A stretch of 62,462 bases of DNA, taken from positions 1 to 62,462 of the IMG/VR virus record IMGVR_UViG_3300032235_001256, one strand, 5' to 3'. The stretch comes from a virus. Made by a program: the position numbers and the translations under genes. Numbering within the stretch: position 1 is the first letter of the stretch; every line of letters begins with the position of its first letter. Below, one piece after another: positions 35,956 to 44,203 of the stretch. The notes beneath the pieces are model-generated. The model searched no databases. It worked only from the letters and a program-made list of their open reading frames with translations, and had not been told where the DNA came from.

Positions 35956-36104
35956 TAATCAAATACGGAACATCTGACCCCGCCACCCTTGTAGACACGA
36001 AGAATATTCCTTCGTGGCTAAGCGATGAAACGGTGCCGGTAGCCACTGGCACTGACGAGTCAGAGTCCCCTTCCGACCAGGAAGGCAGCGCGGAGGAAGA
36101 ATGA
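35952..36104 (+). CDS. Small acidic protein
   Basis: 50 residues from the ATGA overlap with the previous gene (MIIKYGTSDPATLVDTKNIP), ending in a strongly acidic tail (DESESPSDQEGSAEEE). It also overlaps the protease/scaffold start by four bases (GAATGAGC). This chain of overlaps supports a real gene. A longer in-frame reading would start inside the previous gene and is not used. Function unknown; small acidic proteins beside scaffolds can be assembly helpers. Confidence 0.6.
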   Translation: MIIKYGTSDPATLVDTKNIPSWLSDETVPVATGTDESESPSDQEGSAEEE

Positions 36105-39100
36105 GCATTATCAAGAGTGGTTTTATTGCCGGCAACTCTCTGGGAATAGTCAGCAATGCAAAGCTGAATGATGACCCGGCGGTGCACGCTCGCTTTGCTG
36201 CCGTGACCGACACTCTGCGAGCGGAGCAGAAGAAGCGGGGCGCCACCGAGCTGTCGCCATATGTTGACGATTTTCTTTATGCTAGCTGCATCATGATGCA
36301 TGCTGCCGAATCAGCTCTTATCAACCAGGAGACCGGAGAGGTCATTAAGACCGCTGATGGCAAGCCTGTCGCGGGTTGGTTTGAACGCTATGACGCATCA
36401 GACGGTCGTGAGACTGCTCGCTGGGTTAGTCCCGATGGCGTTCGCCCAACTAAGAATAACAATGGAGACATCTTTCCAGAGTCAGAGCTGCTAAAAGCTT
36501 ATAAAAACTGGATTGGTAAGCCGCTGTGCAAGGATCATGTTTCAAGCTCAGTCGATGGCATCCGTGGCGTAATAGTTGATACTTTTTATGACCCAAAGTT
36601 CAAGCGTGTTCATGCGCTCTTTGCGCTTGACAAGAAGAACTATCCAGACCTCGCCCGCAAGGTAGAGGCCGGATACGCCACAAACGTCTCAATGGGAACC
36701 GCCGTCGGTCGCTCGATCTGTAGCGAGTGCCAGAATGTGGCCACCGTAGCTTCTGAATTTTGCGGTCACGTAAAGGCGCGAACCCATTACGGCGAAATAA
36801 ATCTTGATCTGAATCCAATCGAGCTCAGCATTGTGGTTACAGGAGCAGATCCTCGTGCCAAGATTCGTAAAATTGTTGCAAGTCTCGATGAATATCGCGC
36901 GCAGGCAGATGCGCTGCGCAAGATTAAGGGCGTGCCGCTCGAGGTGCTTGCTGCCGTTGATAGCGAGATTGGCAGCCTACAGGAAGATGTCACAAGAGGC
37001 ATCCCGCCCGGGGACGTATCGCTTGATCGCTTGTTTGAACTGATTGGCCTTGTAGAGGCTAACGATGAAAAAACCGGCGCTCTAGGAATGGCGGCGTCGA
37101 AACTTTTCGAGTACATGAACGAGGTTGGTCTGAGCGCTATCCATTTGGCTCTCCTTACCTCAGGTGACGATAAGAGCGAAGAACTCTTCAAGGCCTTGTC
37201 AAGGATAAAGAATCTTTCTGACTCCGAGGATATGGTCAAGGAGGCATCCAAGGCAATCGGCAGGCTCACCGAACTTGCGCTTGGTGTATCTGACAGTGTC
37301 ACTAGTACGACCCCTTCTTCCGCGACCGGATCGTCTCCGCTGGGCGATGACGCCCGGTCCGGAACAGGGACCAGAGGGCCCATGACTGGCGATCCGACCG
37401 GCACAGCCAGCTCAGGCACAGGGATTGATCCGTTTGGGCGGAACAGTACGTCTGGTGGACACGGATCTCCTCCAGAGGGCGATTTGTTTGGGCTAGCATC
37501 CGTATATAGGGACGTTCCGTTGAAAAAAGGTGCAGCCGAGTACAAAAAAGATTCTGATGCCATTTCTGAAAGAATAACATCTATTAAAAACAGTTTGGAT
37601 AGTTTGAAATCATGTCTCCCGACCCAGAAGGCGGGAGTGGGAACAGGAGATATTATGACGTTTGATGAACTACGGAAGCGTGCTAATCTGCGTAAGAAAG
37701 CTTACATGCAGGGCACAGAAGAGCCAAAGGCCTATGCCCCCATGGGCGATCCAGATCTACGCGAGGGCGATCACCACCTCCACGGCGAGGAGCTCGACAC
37801 TTCCGTAGCCAATCCAGACCAGAAGGTTAAAGAGATGCTTCACCGCGCATCTTTGGATGAGCGCCGCGCCGCCCGCGCAGAGAAGCTCAAGGCCATCGCC
37901 GAGACAGCAGTTGTTGTCAAAGATCCGTCTGGGAAGCCAGCCGGCGTTATCGCCGACAAGAAGTTCGTTCCAGCGGCTAAGGCTGACGACGGCCATGCGG
38001 AAGACGACGCACAGGCTTATGATCAGGACGCGGATGATCTCGTCAAGGCTGAAGCCGCACTCCTGCGCCGCCTAGAGATCCTCAAGGAAGCTGCCAAGAA
38101 GAAGGGCAAGAAGGCCGAGAAGAAGGACTCGGAAGATGAGAAGAAGGAGCCCAAGGCAACAAAGGGCATGAAAGGCATGAAGGAAGAGCATGATGCCAAG
38201 GCCGCAAAAGGCGCGAAGCCCATGAAGAAGAAGGCATATCCCCAGGGCACCGAAGAGCCAAAGGCTTACGCCCCCATGGGCGACCCGGATCTCCGCGACG
38301 GCGATCACCACCTCGGCGGCAAGGAGCTTGATACCAAGGTTGGCAATCCAGACCAGAAGGTCAAGGAGCTCATTCAGCGCGCAGGCCTCAAGGCCCGCCT
38401 GACGAAGTCTGCCAATGTTGAGCGCTCACGCTGGTCGGTGCTTGCAGGCGACAAGGAAGTCTTCACTGTCACTGCTGGCGACGCATACAATGTTCACCTC
38501 AATAAGCAGAGCGACGTTGCCGGCAAGACCTGGGGAGAGCTATTTGTATCGCCAGAGTACGGCAAGCAGCTCATGGCTCAGATTCGCGCAGGCAATATTT
38601 CCAAGCTCGCGGCCGAGCTCGATGCAGCCAAGGAGTCAGCTGCCGATGCTCCGATGCCAGCTCCGCCGGCTGATGCTGGCATGGCTGCGCTCCCAGCTCC
38701 AGCTCCAATGGTTGAGCCAGCTCCAGAGCCTGCTCCTGGCAACGAAGCCGATGACATGAAGGATCGCGTCATGGGCGCTCTTGAGAAGCTCGAAGGCTGC
38801 GTTGCTGACCTCAAGGCCGCAGTCCTTGGCGATGATGCCGGCGTTAGCGATGTGGACGTAGAGGCGCCAATGGCCGCCACTGCCTCTCTGCAGCGCGGTA
38901 TGTTCGAGGCTCACGCTTCGCTAAACTCACTCGCCAGCGAACTTCGCTTTCTCGCCCGCGATGCCGACCTGGCTGATCCAAGCGTTCGCCTCGCCGCTCG
39001 CGCTGCGATTCGCGACAGCCACCTGGCCGTAATCGAGGCAAATGAGCGCATTGCTGCGTATCAAGATGCCTGCGCCGAGGACGACGCTATGGCTCTTGAT

Positions 39101-40021
39101 GACGAGGAGCTTGATCAGGTAGCCGAAGAGGTTGAGAGCGCCATCGATGAGCACATCGAAGGCGACCCATCTCACGATGACCTGGAACAGGCCCTAAACG
39201 ACCTTCGCGAAGAGCTCAAGGCGCTCGAGGACAAGGTCGAGGACGTCGCAGAGCTGGTAGAGGAGAAGGACGAGAAGGACGAGGACGAGGAGAAGGAGGC
39301 TGATGCCATGGATGATATGTCCAAGCGCGCCGCCATGCGTCAGCAGCTCGTTGCTCGCGCCGCGAAGATGGACATGGTCAGCTCCGACCCGATGCTCAAC
39401 GTTCACGGCAAGGGCGAGGGCAAGCTCGACTTCGGCATGAAGACGACCGGCGATGCCGACTCAGACGTCCAGAGCGTATTTGAGGCTCAGGAGATGGCGA
39501 TGAAGACCATGGAAGGTGTCAAGAAGGCTGCAGCCGGAATTGCTACCGCCGTACGCCAGGGCACGATCAAGGAGTCACAGCTCGACGCCCTCGTAGCCGT
39601 GGCTGCCGTTGACGCCGAAGCGGTTAAGTACTACCGCGAGTACTTCGGCAAGACCGACAGCGAGTTCGCCAAGGGTCTTGTTTCTGAGTTCAAGAAGTCA
39701 GCTAGCTCGAACGAGGACATCGGCTTCCGCTACAAGCGCGCTTACGCGGTCGCTATCGACGCCCAGGCCCGCGGCCTCATCAGCCAGGGTCGCGCCGCTC
39801 TCGACGAGTGCGCGGAGACCCTTGCTACCGGCAGCGATACTAACTTTGACAGCTTCAAGCGCATGGTTGGCAACGTCAAGCCACAGGCCCGCACCGCCGG
39901 CATCGTCCCACAGATGGGCGTAGTCGACGGCGCCGAGTCCAACACCCGCACCGCCTCGGATAAGGGCAGTGTAGATGTCCGCGACTGGCGCAGCCTCGGC
40001 AAAGCTCTGTTCGACATCTGA
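36101..40021 (+). CDS. Prohead protease-scaffold fusion protein
   Basis: 1306 residues. The N-terminal about 270 residues look like a serine-type prohead protease: His146 in CKDHVSSSVDGIRG and Ser197 in TNVSMGTAVG, about 50 residues apart as in HK97/T4-type assembly proteases, then a Cys/His cluster (CSECQNVATVASEFCGH) seen in related phage proteins. Residues 330-515 are a helical then Gly/Ser/Thr-rich linker. From residue 519 (MTFDELRKRANL) the protein is scaffold-like: charged, helical, with a 53-residue internal duplication, a DEDEEKEAD acidic stretch and Ala-rich helices. Protease and scaffold fused in one gene, located before the capsid genes, fits a head-maturation module. Catalytic assignment is by motif only. 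Confidence 0.72.
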   Translation: MSIIKSGFIAGNSLGIVSNAKLNDDPAVHARFAAVTDTLRAEQKKRGATELSPYVDDFLYASCIMMHAAESALINQETGEVIKTADGKPVAGWFERYDASDGRETARWVSPDGVRPTKNNNGDIFPESELLKAYKNWIGKPLCKDHVSSSVDGIRGVIVDTFYDPKFKRVHALFALDKKNYPDLARKVEAGYATNVSMGTAVGRSICSECQNVATVASEFCGHVKARTHYGEINLDLNPIELSIVVTGADPRAKIRKIVASLDEYRAQADALRKIKGVPLEVLAAVDSEIGSLQEDVTRGIPPGDVSLDRLFELIGLVEANDEKTGALGMAASKLFEYMNEVGLSAIHLALLTSGDDKSEELFKALSRIKNLSDSEDMVKEASKAIGRLTELALGVSDSVTSTTPSSATGSSPLGDDARSGTGTRGPMTGDPTGTASSGTGIDPFGRNSTSGGHGSPPEGDLFGLASVYRDVPLKKGAAEYKKDSDAISERITSIKNSLDSLKSCLPTQKAGVGTGDIMTFDELRKRANLRKKAYMQGTEEPKAYAPMGDPDLREGDHHLHGEELDTSVANPDQKVKEMLHRASLDERRAARAEKLKAIAETAVVVKDPSGKPAGVIADKKFVPAAKADDGHAEDDAQAYDQDADDLVKAEAALLRRLEILKEAAKKKGKKAEKKDSEDEKKEPKATKGMKGMKEEHDAKAAKGAKPMKKKAYPQGTEEPKAYAPMGDPDLRDGDHHLGGKELDTKVGNPDQKVKELIQRAGLKARLTKSANVERSRWSVLAGDKEVFTVTAGDAYNVHLNKQSDVAGKTWGELFVSPEYGKQLMAQIRAGNISKLAAELDAAKESAADAPMPAPPADAGMAALPAPAPMVEPAPEPAPGNEADDMKDRVMGALEKLEGCVADLKAAVLGDDAGVSDVDVEAPMAATASLQRGMFEAHASLNSLASELRFLARDADLADPSVRLAARAAIRDSHLAVIEANERIAAYQDACAEDDAMALDDEELDQVAEEVESAIDEHIEGDPSHDDLEQALNDLREELKALEDKVEDVAELVEEKDEKDEDEEKEADAMDDMSKRAAMRQQLVARAAKMDMVSSDPMLNVHGKGEGKLDFGMKTTGDADSDVQSVFEAQEMAMKTMEGVKKAAAGIATAVRQGTIKESQLDALVAVAAVDAEAVKYYREYFGKTDSEFAKGLVSEFKKSASSNEDIGFRYKRAYAVAIDAQARGLISQGRAALDECAETLATGSDTNFDSFKRMVGNVKPQARTAGIVPQMGVVDGAESNTRTASDKGSVDVRDWRSLGKALFDI
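37655..40021 (+). CDS. Nested in-frame scaffold protein (internal start)
   Basis: ATG 37655 is in frame with the fusion gene and is preceded by a near-ideal SD, AGGAG, with spacing of about five bases. It lies exactly at the border between the flexible Gly/Ser-rich linker and the scaffold-like part and would give a 788-residue protein starting MTFDELRKRANLRKKAYMQG. Lambda C/Nu3 and similar pairs make protease-scaffold and free scaffold in this way. Internal initiation is inferred from the SD and the domain boundary. Confidence 0.6.
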   Translation: MTFDELRKRANLRKKAYMQGTEEPKAYAPMGDPDLREGDHHLHGEELDTSVANPDQKVKEMLHRASLDERRAARAEKLKAIAETAVVVKDPSGKPAGVIADKKFVPAAKADDGHAEDDAQAYDQDADDLVKAEAALLRRLEILKEAAKKKGKKAEKKDSEDEKKEPKATKGMKGMKEEHDAKAAKGAKPMKKKAYPQGTEEPKAYAPMGDPDLRDGDHHLGGKELDTKVGNPDQKVKELIQRAGLKARLTKSANVERSRWSVLAGDKEVFTVTAGDAYNVHLNKQSDVAGKTWGELFVSPEYGKQLMAQIRAGNISKLAAELDAAKESAADAPMPAPPADAGMAALPAPAPMVEPAPEPAPGNEADDMKDRVMGALEKLEGCVADLKAAVLGDDAGVSDVDVEAPMAATASLQRGMFEAHASLNSLASELRFLARDADLADPSVRLAARAAIRDSHLAVIEANERIAAYQDACAEDDAMALDDEELDQVAEEVESAIDEHIEGDPSHDDLEQALNDLREELKALEDKVEDVAELVEEKDEKDEDEEKEADAMDDMSKRAAMRQQLVARAAKMDMVSSDPMLNVHGKGEGKLDFGMKTTGDADSDVQSVFEAQEMAMKTMEGVKKAAAGIATAVRQGTIKESQLDALVAVAAVDAEAVKYYREYFGKTDSEFAKGLVSEFKKSASSNEDIGFRYKRAYAVAIDAQARGLISQGRAALDECAETLATGSDTNFDSFKRMVGNVKPQARTAGIVPQMGVVDGAESNTRTASDKGSVDVRDWRSLGKALFDI
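37694..37852 (+). repeat. Scaffold internal duplication, copy A
   Basis: Encodes KKAYMQGTEEPKAYAPMGDP, then DLREGDHHLHGEELDT and NPDQKVKEMLHRA. Matches copy B at 38228-38386 at about 75 percent identity over 53 residues. DNA differences are spread over codon third positions, so the duplication is old and kept by selection. Confidence 0.85.
38228..38386 (+). repeat. Scaffold internal duplication, copy B
   Basis: Encodes KKAYPQGTEEPKAYAPMGDP, then DLRDGDHHLGGKELDT and NPDQKVKELIQRA. A Lys-rich stretch (KKKGKKAEKKDSEDEKKE) separates it from copy A. Two copies of a conserved peptide could be two capsid- or portal-binding sites. Confidence 0.85.
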
Positions 40022-40040
40022 GCGAGAGCCGAAGCCAAAG

Positions 40041-40070
40041 AAAACCCCGCCGCACCCGGCGGGGTTTTCC
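40041..40070 (+). terminator. Terminator after the protease/scaffold gene
   Basis: AAAACCCCGCCG-cacc-CGGCGGGGTTTT, 12-bp perfect stem, 20 bases after the stop. Ends the long packaging/assembly operon. Confidence 0.9.
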
Positions 40071-40094
40071 GTTTTCGTTATTTTCTCGACGCAG

Positions 40095-40115
40095 ATCAAT
40101 AAATGTAAATAATGG
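40095..40115 (+). promoter_or_regulatory. Candidate late promoter (ATGTAAATAATG)
   Basis: TAAATA core at 40106-40111 lies between the preceding terminator and the small gene at 40182, 71 bases before its ATG. This is the one place where a new promoter is required by the operon structure. Function inferred. Confidence 0.4.
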
Positions 40116-40181
40116 TATCCGCCCCGCGGATGTCCGGTACCAGCAAGGCAAGGAACATCGATCAGCCGAAAAGAGGCGCTC

Positions 40182-40325
40182 ATGTTTGACTTTAGCCAGT
40201 TTGAGATTCAGTCAGAGATACGCGAACTAAGGGAGTTGGGTCTAGATTCTGAAGAAATAGACGGATATATATGCTTCTTTTGGGATTTCCCTATAGAAAG
40301 TGAGGAAGGTTATGGCAACAATTGA
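40182..40325 (+). CDS. Small acidic protein (47 residues)
   Basis: ATG 40182 follows SD AAGAGG and encodes 47 residues (MFDFSQFEIQSEIRELRELG, ending YGNN). The sequence is acidic, helical then aromatic (DGYICFFWDFP). Its end overlaps the start of the next gene by 14 bases in another frame. Good SD, position right after a terminator and promoter-like motif, and the overlap support it as the first gene of the capsid-region operon. Function unknown. Confidence 0.6.
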   Translation: MFDFSQFEIQSEIRELRELGLDSEEIDGYICFFWDFPIESEEGYGNN

Positions 40326-40521
40326 TATTGCAGACGAAATTGCAGCCGGCATGCAGCAGGCGATCAAAGAGAACTCACCAGCACCAGAAGCCGGCTATTT
40401 CTCTGGCATTGCGCAGCAGCTCGCCGGCACTGCGAGCGAGCTTGATCAGGCCGGCAGCCCGCTCGCTGGGAATGTTGATGCGCTGCTCAACAAAATGGTA
40501 AGCGTGCTAGGAGAAGACTGA
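40312..40521 (+). CDS. Small protein with C-terminal helical-hairpin motif
   Basis: 69 residues from ATG 40312 with SD GAGGAAGG. Mostly helical; the C-terminal half, GIAQQLAGTASELDQAGSPL then AGNVDALLNKMVSVL, is a full copy of the recurrent LA..LD.AG....VD.L motif, so the protein is little more than this motif plus a short helix. Overlaps the next gene by one base (TGATG). Useful as the minimal example of the motif. Confidence 0.72.
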   Translation: MATIDIADEIAAGMQQAIKENSPAPEAGYFSGIAQQLAGTASELDQAGSPLAGNVDALLNKMVSVLGED

Positions 40522-41228
40522 TGCTTAGGCCAATTCATGTTGGTAGAAACTGGCCGACTCAGCGGCCTCTTGATCCAAATGCCACCTTTTTGCCTGGCAT
40601 GATTGGCCAACATAAGCTCGTTGGTAACGAAATCGTACTAGGCGTCAGCGACGGTATTGCTCCATTCGGTATAATTGAAGACGTCAGGGAAGTTGCCCAT
40701 GTGCGTCCGGTGATTGATGAAATTGTTCTTGTCACTCCCTCTGAGTCAGAGATTGACCTAAGCACCGGGGTGCCGCTACTTGCTGTTGACAAGATTGCAT
40801 TCCTCAAAAATGCGAATATTCTGCAGTATAGTTTCGCCTCTGACATAGCAGGGGTAGAGCTAATTGCAGTGAATGGAGCAGTGAACATCGTCGCTGGAAC
40901 CGCACTGAATGCGCGCATCAGCCCCATATCTACGACTAATGACAGCGTAATGGTACGTGCTAGGTATTCTTATTATGTGCCAAATCGGCCGGGGGATGAT
41001 TCCACGCTGGGCAGCAACAAGGTAACTGTTTGGCCAAACCCAAGCGGCTGCATTTTTGCTACTGACCAATACGAGACCGCCGTTCCTTACCCACTTAATG
41101 CTGCTCTTTATGTCAGCTCCGGTGGCCGGCTTACGAGCGAGCAGCTAATGGATTCCCAGCCAGCGGTGGCCATGGTGTGTGTGCCTCCTACGAGTGTAAA
41201 CCCCATGCTTGAATTCATGTGGTTGTGA
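40521..41228 (+). CDS. Probable capsid-region structural protein
   Basis: 235 residues (MLRPIHVGRNWPTQRPLDPN), beta-rich with Gly/Pro turns and hydrophobic strands (GNEIVLGVSDGIAPFGII, KVTVWPNPSGCIFATD, AALYVSSGG). No enzyme motif, signal or membrane segment. The pattern recalls phage head-decoration or capsid-stabilising proteins, and it lies among late head genes, but no family can be named. Start codon overlaps the previous stop. Confidence 0.7.
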   Translation: MLRPIHVGRNWPTQRPLDPNATFLPGMIGQHKLVGNEIVLGVSDGIAPFGIIEDVREVAHVRPVIDEIVLVTPSESEIDLSTGVPLLAVDKIAFLKNANILQYSFASDIAGVELIAVNGAVNIVAGTALNARISPISTTNDSVMVRARYSYYVPNRPGDDSTLGSNKVTVWPNPSGCIFATDQYETAVPYPLNAALYVSSGGRLTSEQLMDSQPAVAMVCVPPTSVNPMLEFMWL

Positions 41229-41235
41229 GGTTGAT

Positions 41236-41838
41236 ATGAATAAGAAATTGTCCCTGTTTGCAAGCATGTTTGAGGCCGATACGGGTATGGATGTTCGTGA
41301 CGAGTTTGTATCCGCCTGGGCAGATGCACTCACGCAAAAGAATAACCAGCGCAACCGCAAATTTGTTGCAACGGATGTGGATAACTGGCTCAAGACCATG
41401 CACGAGGAAATTGCCGAGTGCGATGAGTCGGCGACCGTGCGCGTGTGGCTCGATGAGCTAAATGATCTTTTTTGTGTTTCGGTTGTTGATGCGTCGGGCT
41501 GCTCCGAGTTCTGCGTTGCCTCGCCCCGCAACCCCAAGACGGAGACAGAGGAGCTCATTCTAGCCGTAATCAATGGTGGTCCGGAGGCGCAAGAGGCTTT
41601 CCGTGGCGCAGTGTTGAAGCTAAAGGGCGACAGCCCAGCGGAGACCGTTTCAGACAAGAGAGAAGAGCGACTAGCTGACTCTGTTGTCGTGGACGATGAC
41701 GATATGAGCGATGACGAGCTGGATGAGCTAGCGGACAAGCTGGATAAAACCGCCTCGCTGCTAGCTAATAATCAATCTGCAGCGTATATGGTCGAATTAG
41801 CAGCCTCTCGTCTTCGAGAGATCAAAGCAGGTGAGTGA
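41236..41838 (+). CDS. Hypothetical protein with helical-hairpin-like C-terminus
   Basis: 200 residues from ATG 41236 (MNKKLSLFASMFEADTGMDV) with SD GAGGTTG. The N-terminal half is alpha/beta (VRVWLDELNDLFCVSVVDAS). A strongly acidic segment (VVDDDDMSDDELDELADKLD) leads into LDKTASLLANNQSAAYMVEL, a variant of the recurrent motif. Overlaps the next gene by one base. Function unknown. Confidence 0.72.
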   Translation: MNKKLSLFASMFEADTGMDVRDEFVSAWADALTQKNNQRNRKFVATDVDNWLKTMHEEIAECDESATVRVWLDELNDLFCVSVVDASGCSEFCVASPRNPKTETEELILAVINGGPEAQEAFRGAVLKLKGDSPAETVSDKREERLADSVVVDDDDMSDDELDELADKLDKTASLLANNQSAAYMVELAASRLREIKAGE

Positions 41839-42227
41839 TGTCTAAGTTTGTAGATGTAGACGGTATACTGGCAGAAGTGCAAAAGAAGATGGCTGGGCAG
41901 ACCACTATGCCGAAGAGCGTTTTCCGACAGGAAGAGGCCCGCGCAGATGTGGATGTTCAGTCAGAGCTAAACAAGCGAGCTGAGGCATACTTTAGCGACA
42001 TGCTTGATGATGTTCACAAGAAGTCAGTAAAGCTCGATGGTATTGACGCAACGGTGATGACCGCCCAGGATCGCCAGGCCGTAGCCATGAAAATGCTTGA
42101 TGCAGGCAAGCGCAAGAAGCTTGCTGCGGTTGCCGATCAGCTGCGAGTGGTGGCCGACCAGGCCGACGCTTCAGGACTTTTTAAGCAGGCTGCCTCGCTC
42201 CGCGAAGCTGCTGCAAAGCTTTCTTGA
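41838..42227 (+). CDS. Hypothetical helical protein with C-terminal helical-hairpin motif
   Basis: 129 residues (MSKFVDVDGILAEVQKKMAG). Helical throughout; the C-terminus, KLAAVADQLRVVADQADASG then LFKQAASLREAAAKLS, is another motif copy (AD..DASG...QA..L). The TGATG overlap couples it to the previous gene. Together with 40312 and 41236 it forms a run of three consecutive genes ending in related helical tails. Confidence 0.75.
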   Translation: MSKFVDVDGILAEVQKKMAGQTTMPKSVFRQEEARADVDVQSELNKRAEAYFSDMLDDVHKKSVKLDGIDATVMTAQDRQAVAMKMLDAGKRKKLAAVADQLRVVADQADASGLFKQAASLREAAAKLS

Positions 42228-42240
42228 TTAGGAGTTTGCC

Positions 42241-42993
42241 ATGAGCATCAGGAAAAAGAAGGCCGAAGCTATTATCGGCGGACTCATGGTGGACCTGGCC
42301 GCCAGCGGGGCTTTTGACGCCCTTGCCATCGTACGCCATGCTAGCAGGCGTACCGGCACCGGGTCCACAGCTTTTGTTGTTGCGCCAGATGACCCCGCAT
42401 GGGCCGATCTTTTTCGCGAGCTGAGCGTTGTCAAGAACACAGTTCCGACCCTGTCAGGAGCCGCAGAAAGAAATGCAATCAGGCATCTTGAGTACGCAAT
42501 TAAAAACCGCACCGCTGCTGTTCCCGCCCTGATAGAAGATCTTGACCGGGCTATAGACGGAAACATTGCCAACTACGATGACATTCGAGTGGCTAAGGAC
42601 GCCATGGCCAAGATGAAAAATGCCACCAAGAGTATTGGCGGCCCGGCAATGTCGCAGGAGGGCGGCGCTGCTGGCGCGACAGAAAAGGCATTTAATGACT
42701 ACATAGTGGGGGGCGCCAAAGAGCTTGAGGCCTTCTTTGCCAAGTACCAGATAGAAGACAATCCTAAGAGTGAATACTGGAGTGAGCCACACTTCAATAT
42801 CGCCAAGAGCCTTCTGCTAGACGATAAAAATGTTCAAAGGCTGGTGTCGCATTATAACAAGAAAGATGATGCCAAGGCCAAGCTTATGGCCCGCCCAGAC
42901 TTTCCACAGGGAGCTTTTGAGCTGTACAAGTATGTCTCTGCCCAGATAAAAAAAGCTTCATCCGAATTAGACAAGCTCCCCTCGCGCATATAA
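42241..42993 (+). CDS. Hypothetical helical protein
   Basis: 250 residues (MSIRKKKAEAIIGGLMVDLA) with SD AGGAG. Helical and charged with an Ala/Gly-rich middle (GGPAMSQEGGAAGATEKAF). It contains no enzymatic motif. Position ahead of the peptidoglycan-binding and membrane-active proteins suggests a virion-internal protein, but this is context only. Confidence 0.72.
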   Translation: MSIRKKKAEAIIGGLMVDLAASGAFDALAIVRHASRRTGTGSTAFVVAPDDPAWADLFRELSVVKNTVPTLSGAAERNAIRHLEYAIKNRTAAVPALIEDLDRAIDGNIANYDDIRVAKDAMAKMKNATKSIGGPAMSQEGGAAGATEKAFNDYIVGGAKELEAFFAKYQIEDNPKSEYWSEPHFNIAKSLLLDDKNVQRLVSHYNKKDDAKAKLMARPDFPQGAFELYKYVSAQIKKASSELDKLPSRI

Positions 42994-43002
42994 GGAGATG
43001 GC

Positions 43003-44163
43003 ATGACGCTCAGCTTAACTTCTATTCCAACAGCTCCTGATGCCTCTCCAAAGGGCCTCTCCGCTTCTCCTGGCGCCGGCCGGAAGGGGCTCGGTGCTGA
43101 CTATGTCGTTGCCCTCCAAAAGGCTCTAAGGAGCAATGATCCCACGATTGATCTCGGGAAAACAGGGCCCCTGAAAGATGGAGTAGACGGCCGCTACGGC
43201 AACAAGACTCGCGATGCTGTCAAGGCAGTCGCAAATAAGCTTGGAATCAAGGATCCTCTTGACAATTCCGGCCGCCCCAGCGCAGAAATGAACGCGAAGC
43301 TTGGCCTAGCAAATCCGCCGCCCAGGCCCTCCGCACCAGGCGCTCCGGCAACACCTACGCCTCCTACCGACAAAGGAGCAAAGGCTCCCGCTTCCGAAAA
43401 CGAAGACAAGGATGTTCTAAATCAATTCACGCTATCAGACGGCACAGTGTTCCTGATGGTCCCCTTTTTGCGCGGCTTCCCAAGAGGAGGCCTAACCCTA
43501 GAGGACGAGCCTTGGGCTGCCGTTCAGGCTTTGCGCCAGATGCAGTATGCCCTTGAATCAGGCGGTCTAAAGGTAGATAATAAGTTGCCGAAAAGCTTCC
43601 AAGGCATATCCACCATTGAGGAATATGATAACTACATGGACCAGGTCCGCGCGACTGTCCTAGAGATACAGACAAAATGCAGACTTGTTGCAGATTCTTT
43701 TATAGCCGCAGTCAATCGCAGACGAAAGGAGCTTGGACTGCCGCCAGCAAGCAAACCAGCCACCAAGGGGAGCAAAGACGAGGTCTACGGCTTCGAATTA
43801 GCCTACTGGAACGGCGCTCTAGCTGGGGTTAGCATTGCCACTAGTGCTCAGGCGATACTGAGCACTAAACTCCTGCAGTTTATCAGGGGAACGAGAAGGC
43901 CACTGTTGACGCTTCTCAAAGAATCTGTGGATGTGAACCCGCTCTTTAAAGACTCGAAACTAAATGATGCTGCCGCCAAGGAGATCGGCAGCATAATTGC
44001 TGAGACCCAAACTGAGCTAGCCAGGCAAATAGACCCAGCTGACTCTGCATATTACTTCACATTCAACAAAGACCCTCCGGAGATGAAAAGCAGGCTGCAA
44101 AAGGTGCTGACAGATAGCGCCACAGTGCAGGAAATTAGGCAAGCTATTATCGATCAGGCCTAG
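43003..44163 (+). CDS. Peptidoglycan-binding-like virion protein
   Basis: 386 residues with SD AAGGAGA. Residues about 25-105 resemble a PG_binding_1 domain (YVVALQKALRSNDPTIDLGK, GVDGRYGNKTRDAVKAVANK), followed by a Pro-rich linker (PPRPSAPGAPATPTPPTDKG) and a 240-residue helical part. PG_binding_1 modules anchor proteins to cell-wall peptidoglycan. With the two following genes, which have hydrophobic Gly/Ala segments, it may form a set of ejection or pilot proteins (inference). Confidence 0.65.
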   Translation: MTLSLTSIPTAPDASPKGLSASPGAGRKGLGADYVVALQKALRSNDPTIDLGKTGPLKDGVDGRYGNKTRDAVKAVANKLGIKDPLDNSGRPSAEMNAKLGLANPPPRPSAPGAPATPTPPTDKGAKAPASENEDKDVLNQFTLSDGTVFLMVPFLRGFPRGGLTLEDEPWAAVQALRQMQYALESGGLKVDNKLPKSFQGISTIEEYDNYMDQVRATVLEIQTKCRLVADSFIAAVNRRRKELGLPPASKPATKGSKDEVYGFELAYWNGALAGVSIATSAQAILSTKLLQFIRGTRRPLLTLLKESVDVNPLFKDSKLNDAAAKEIGSIIAETQTELARQIDPADSAYYFTFNKDPPEMKSRLQKVLTDSATVQEIRQAIIDQA

Positions 44164-44203
44164 TCCTAGGGCCTAATTTTACTTGCAGCTTGGTAGAGGA
44201 AAG

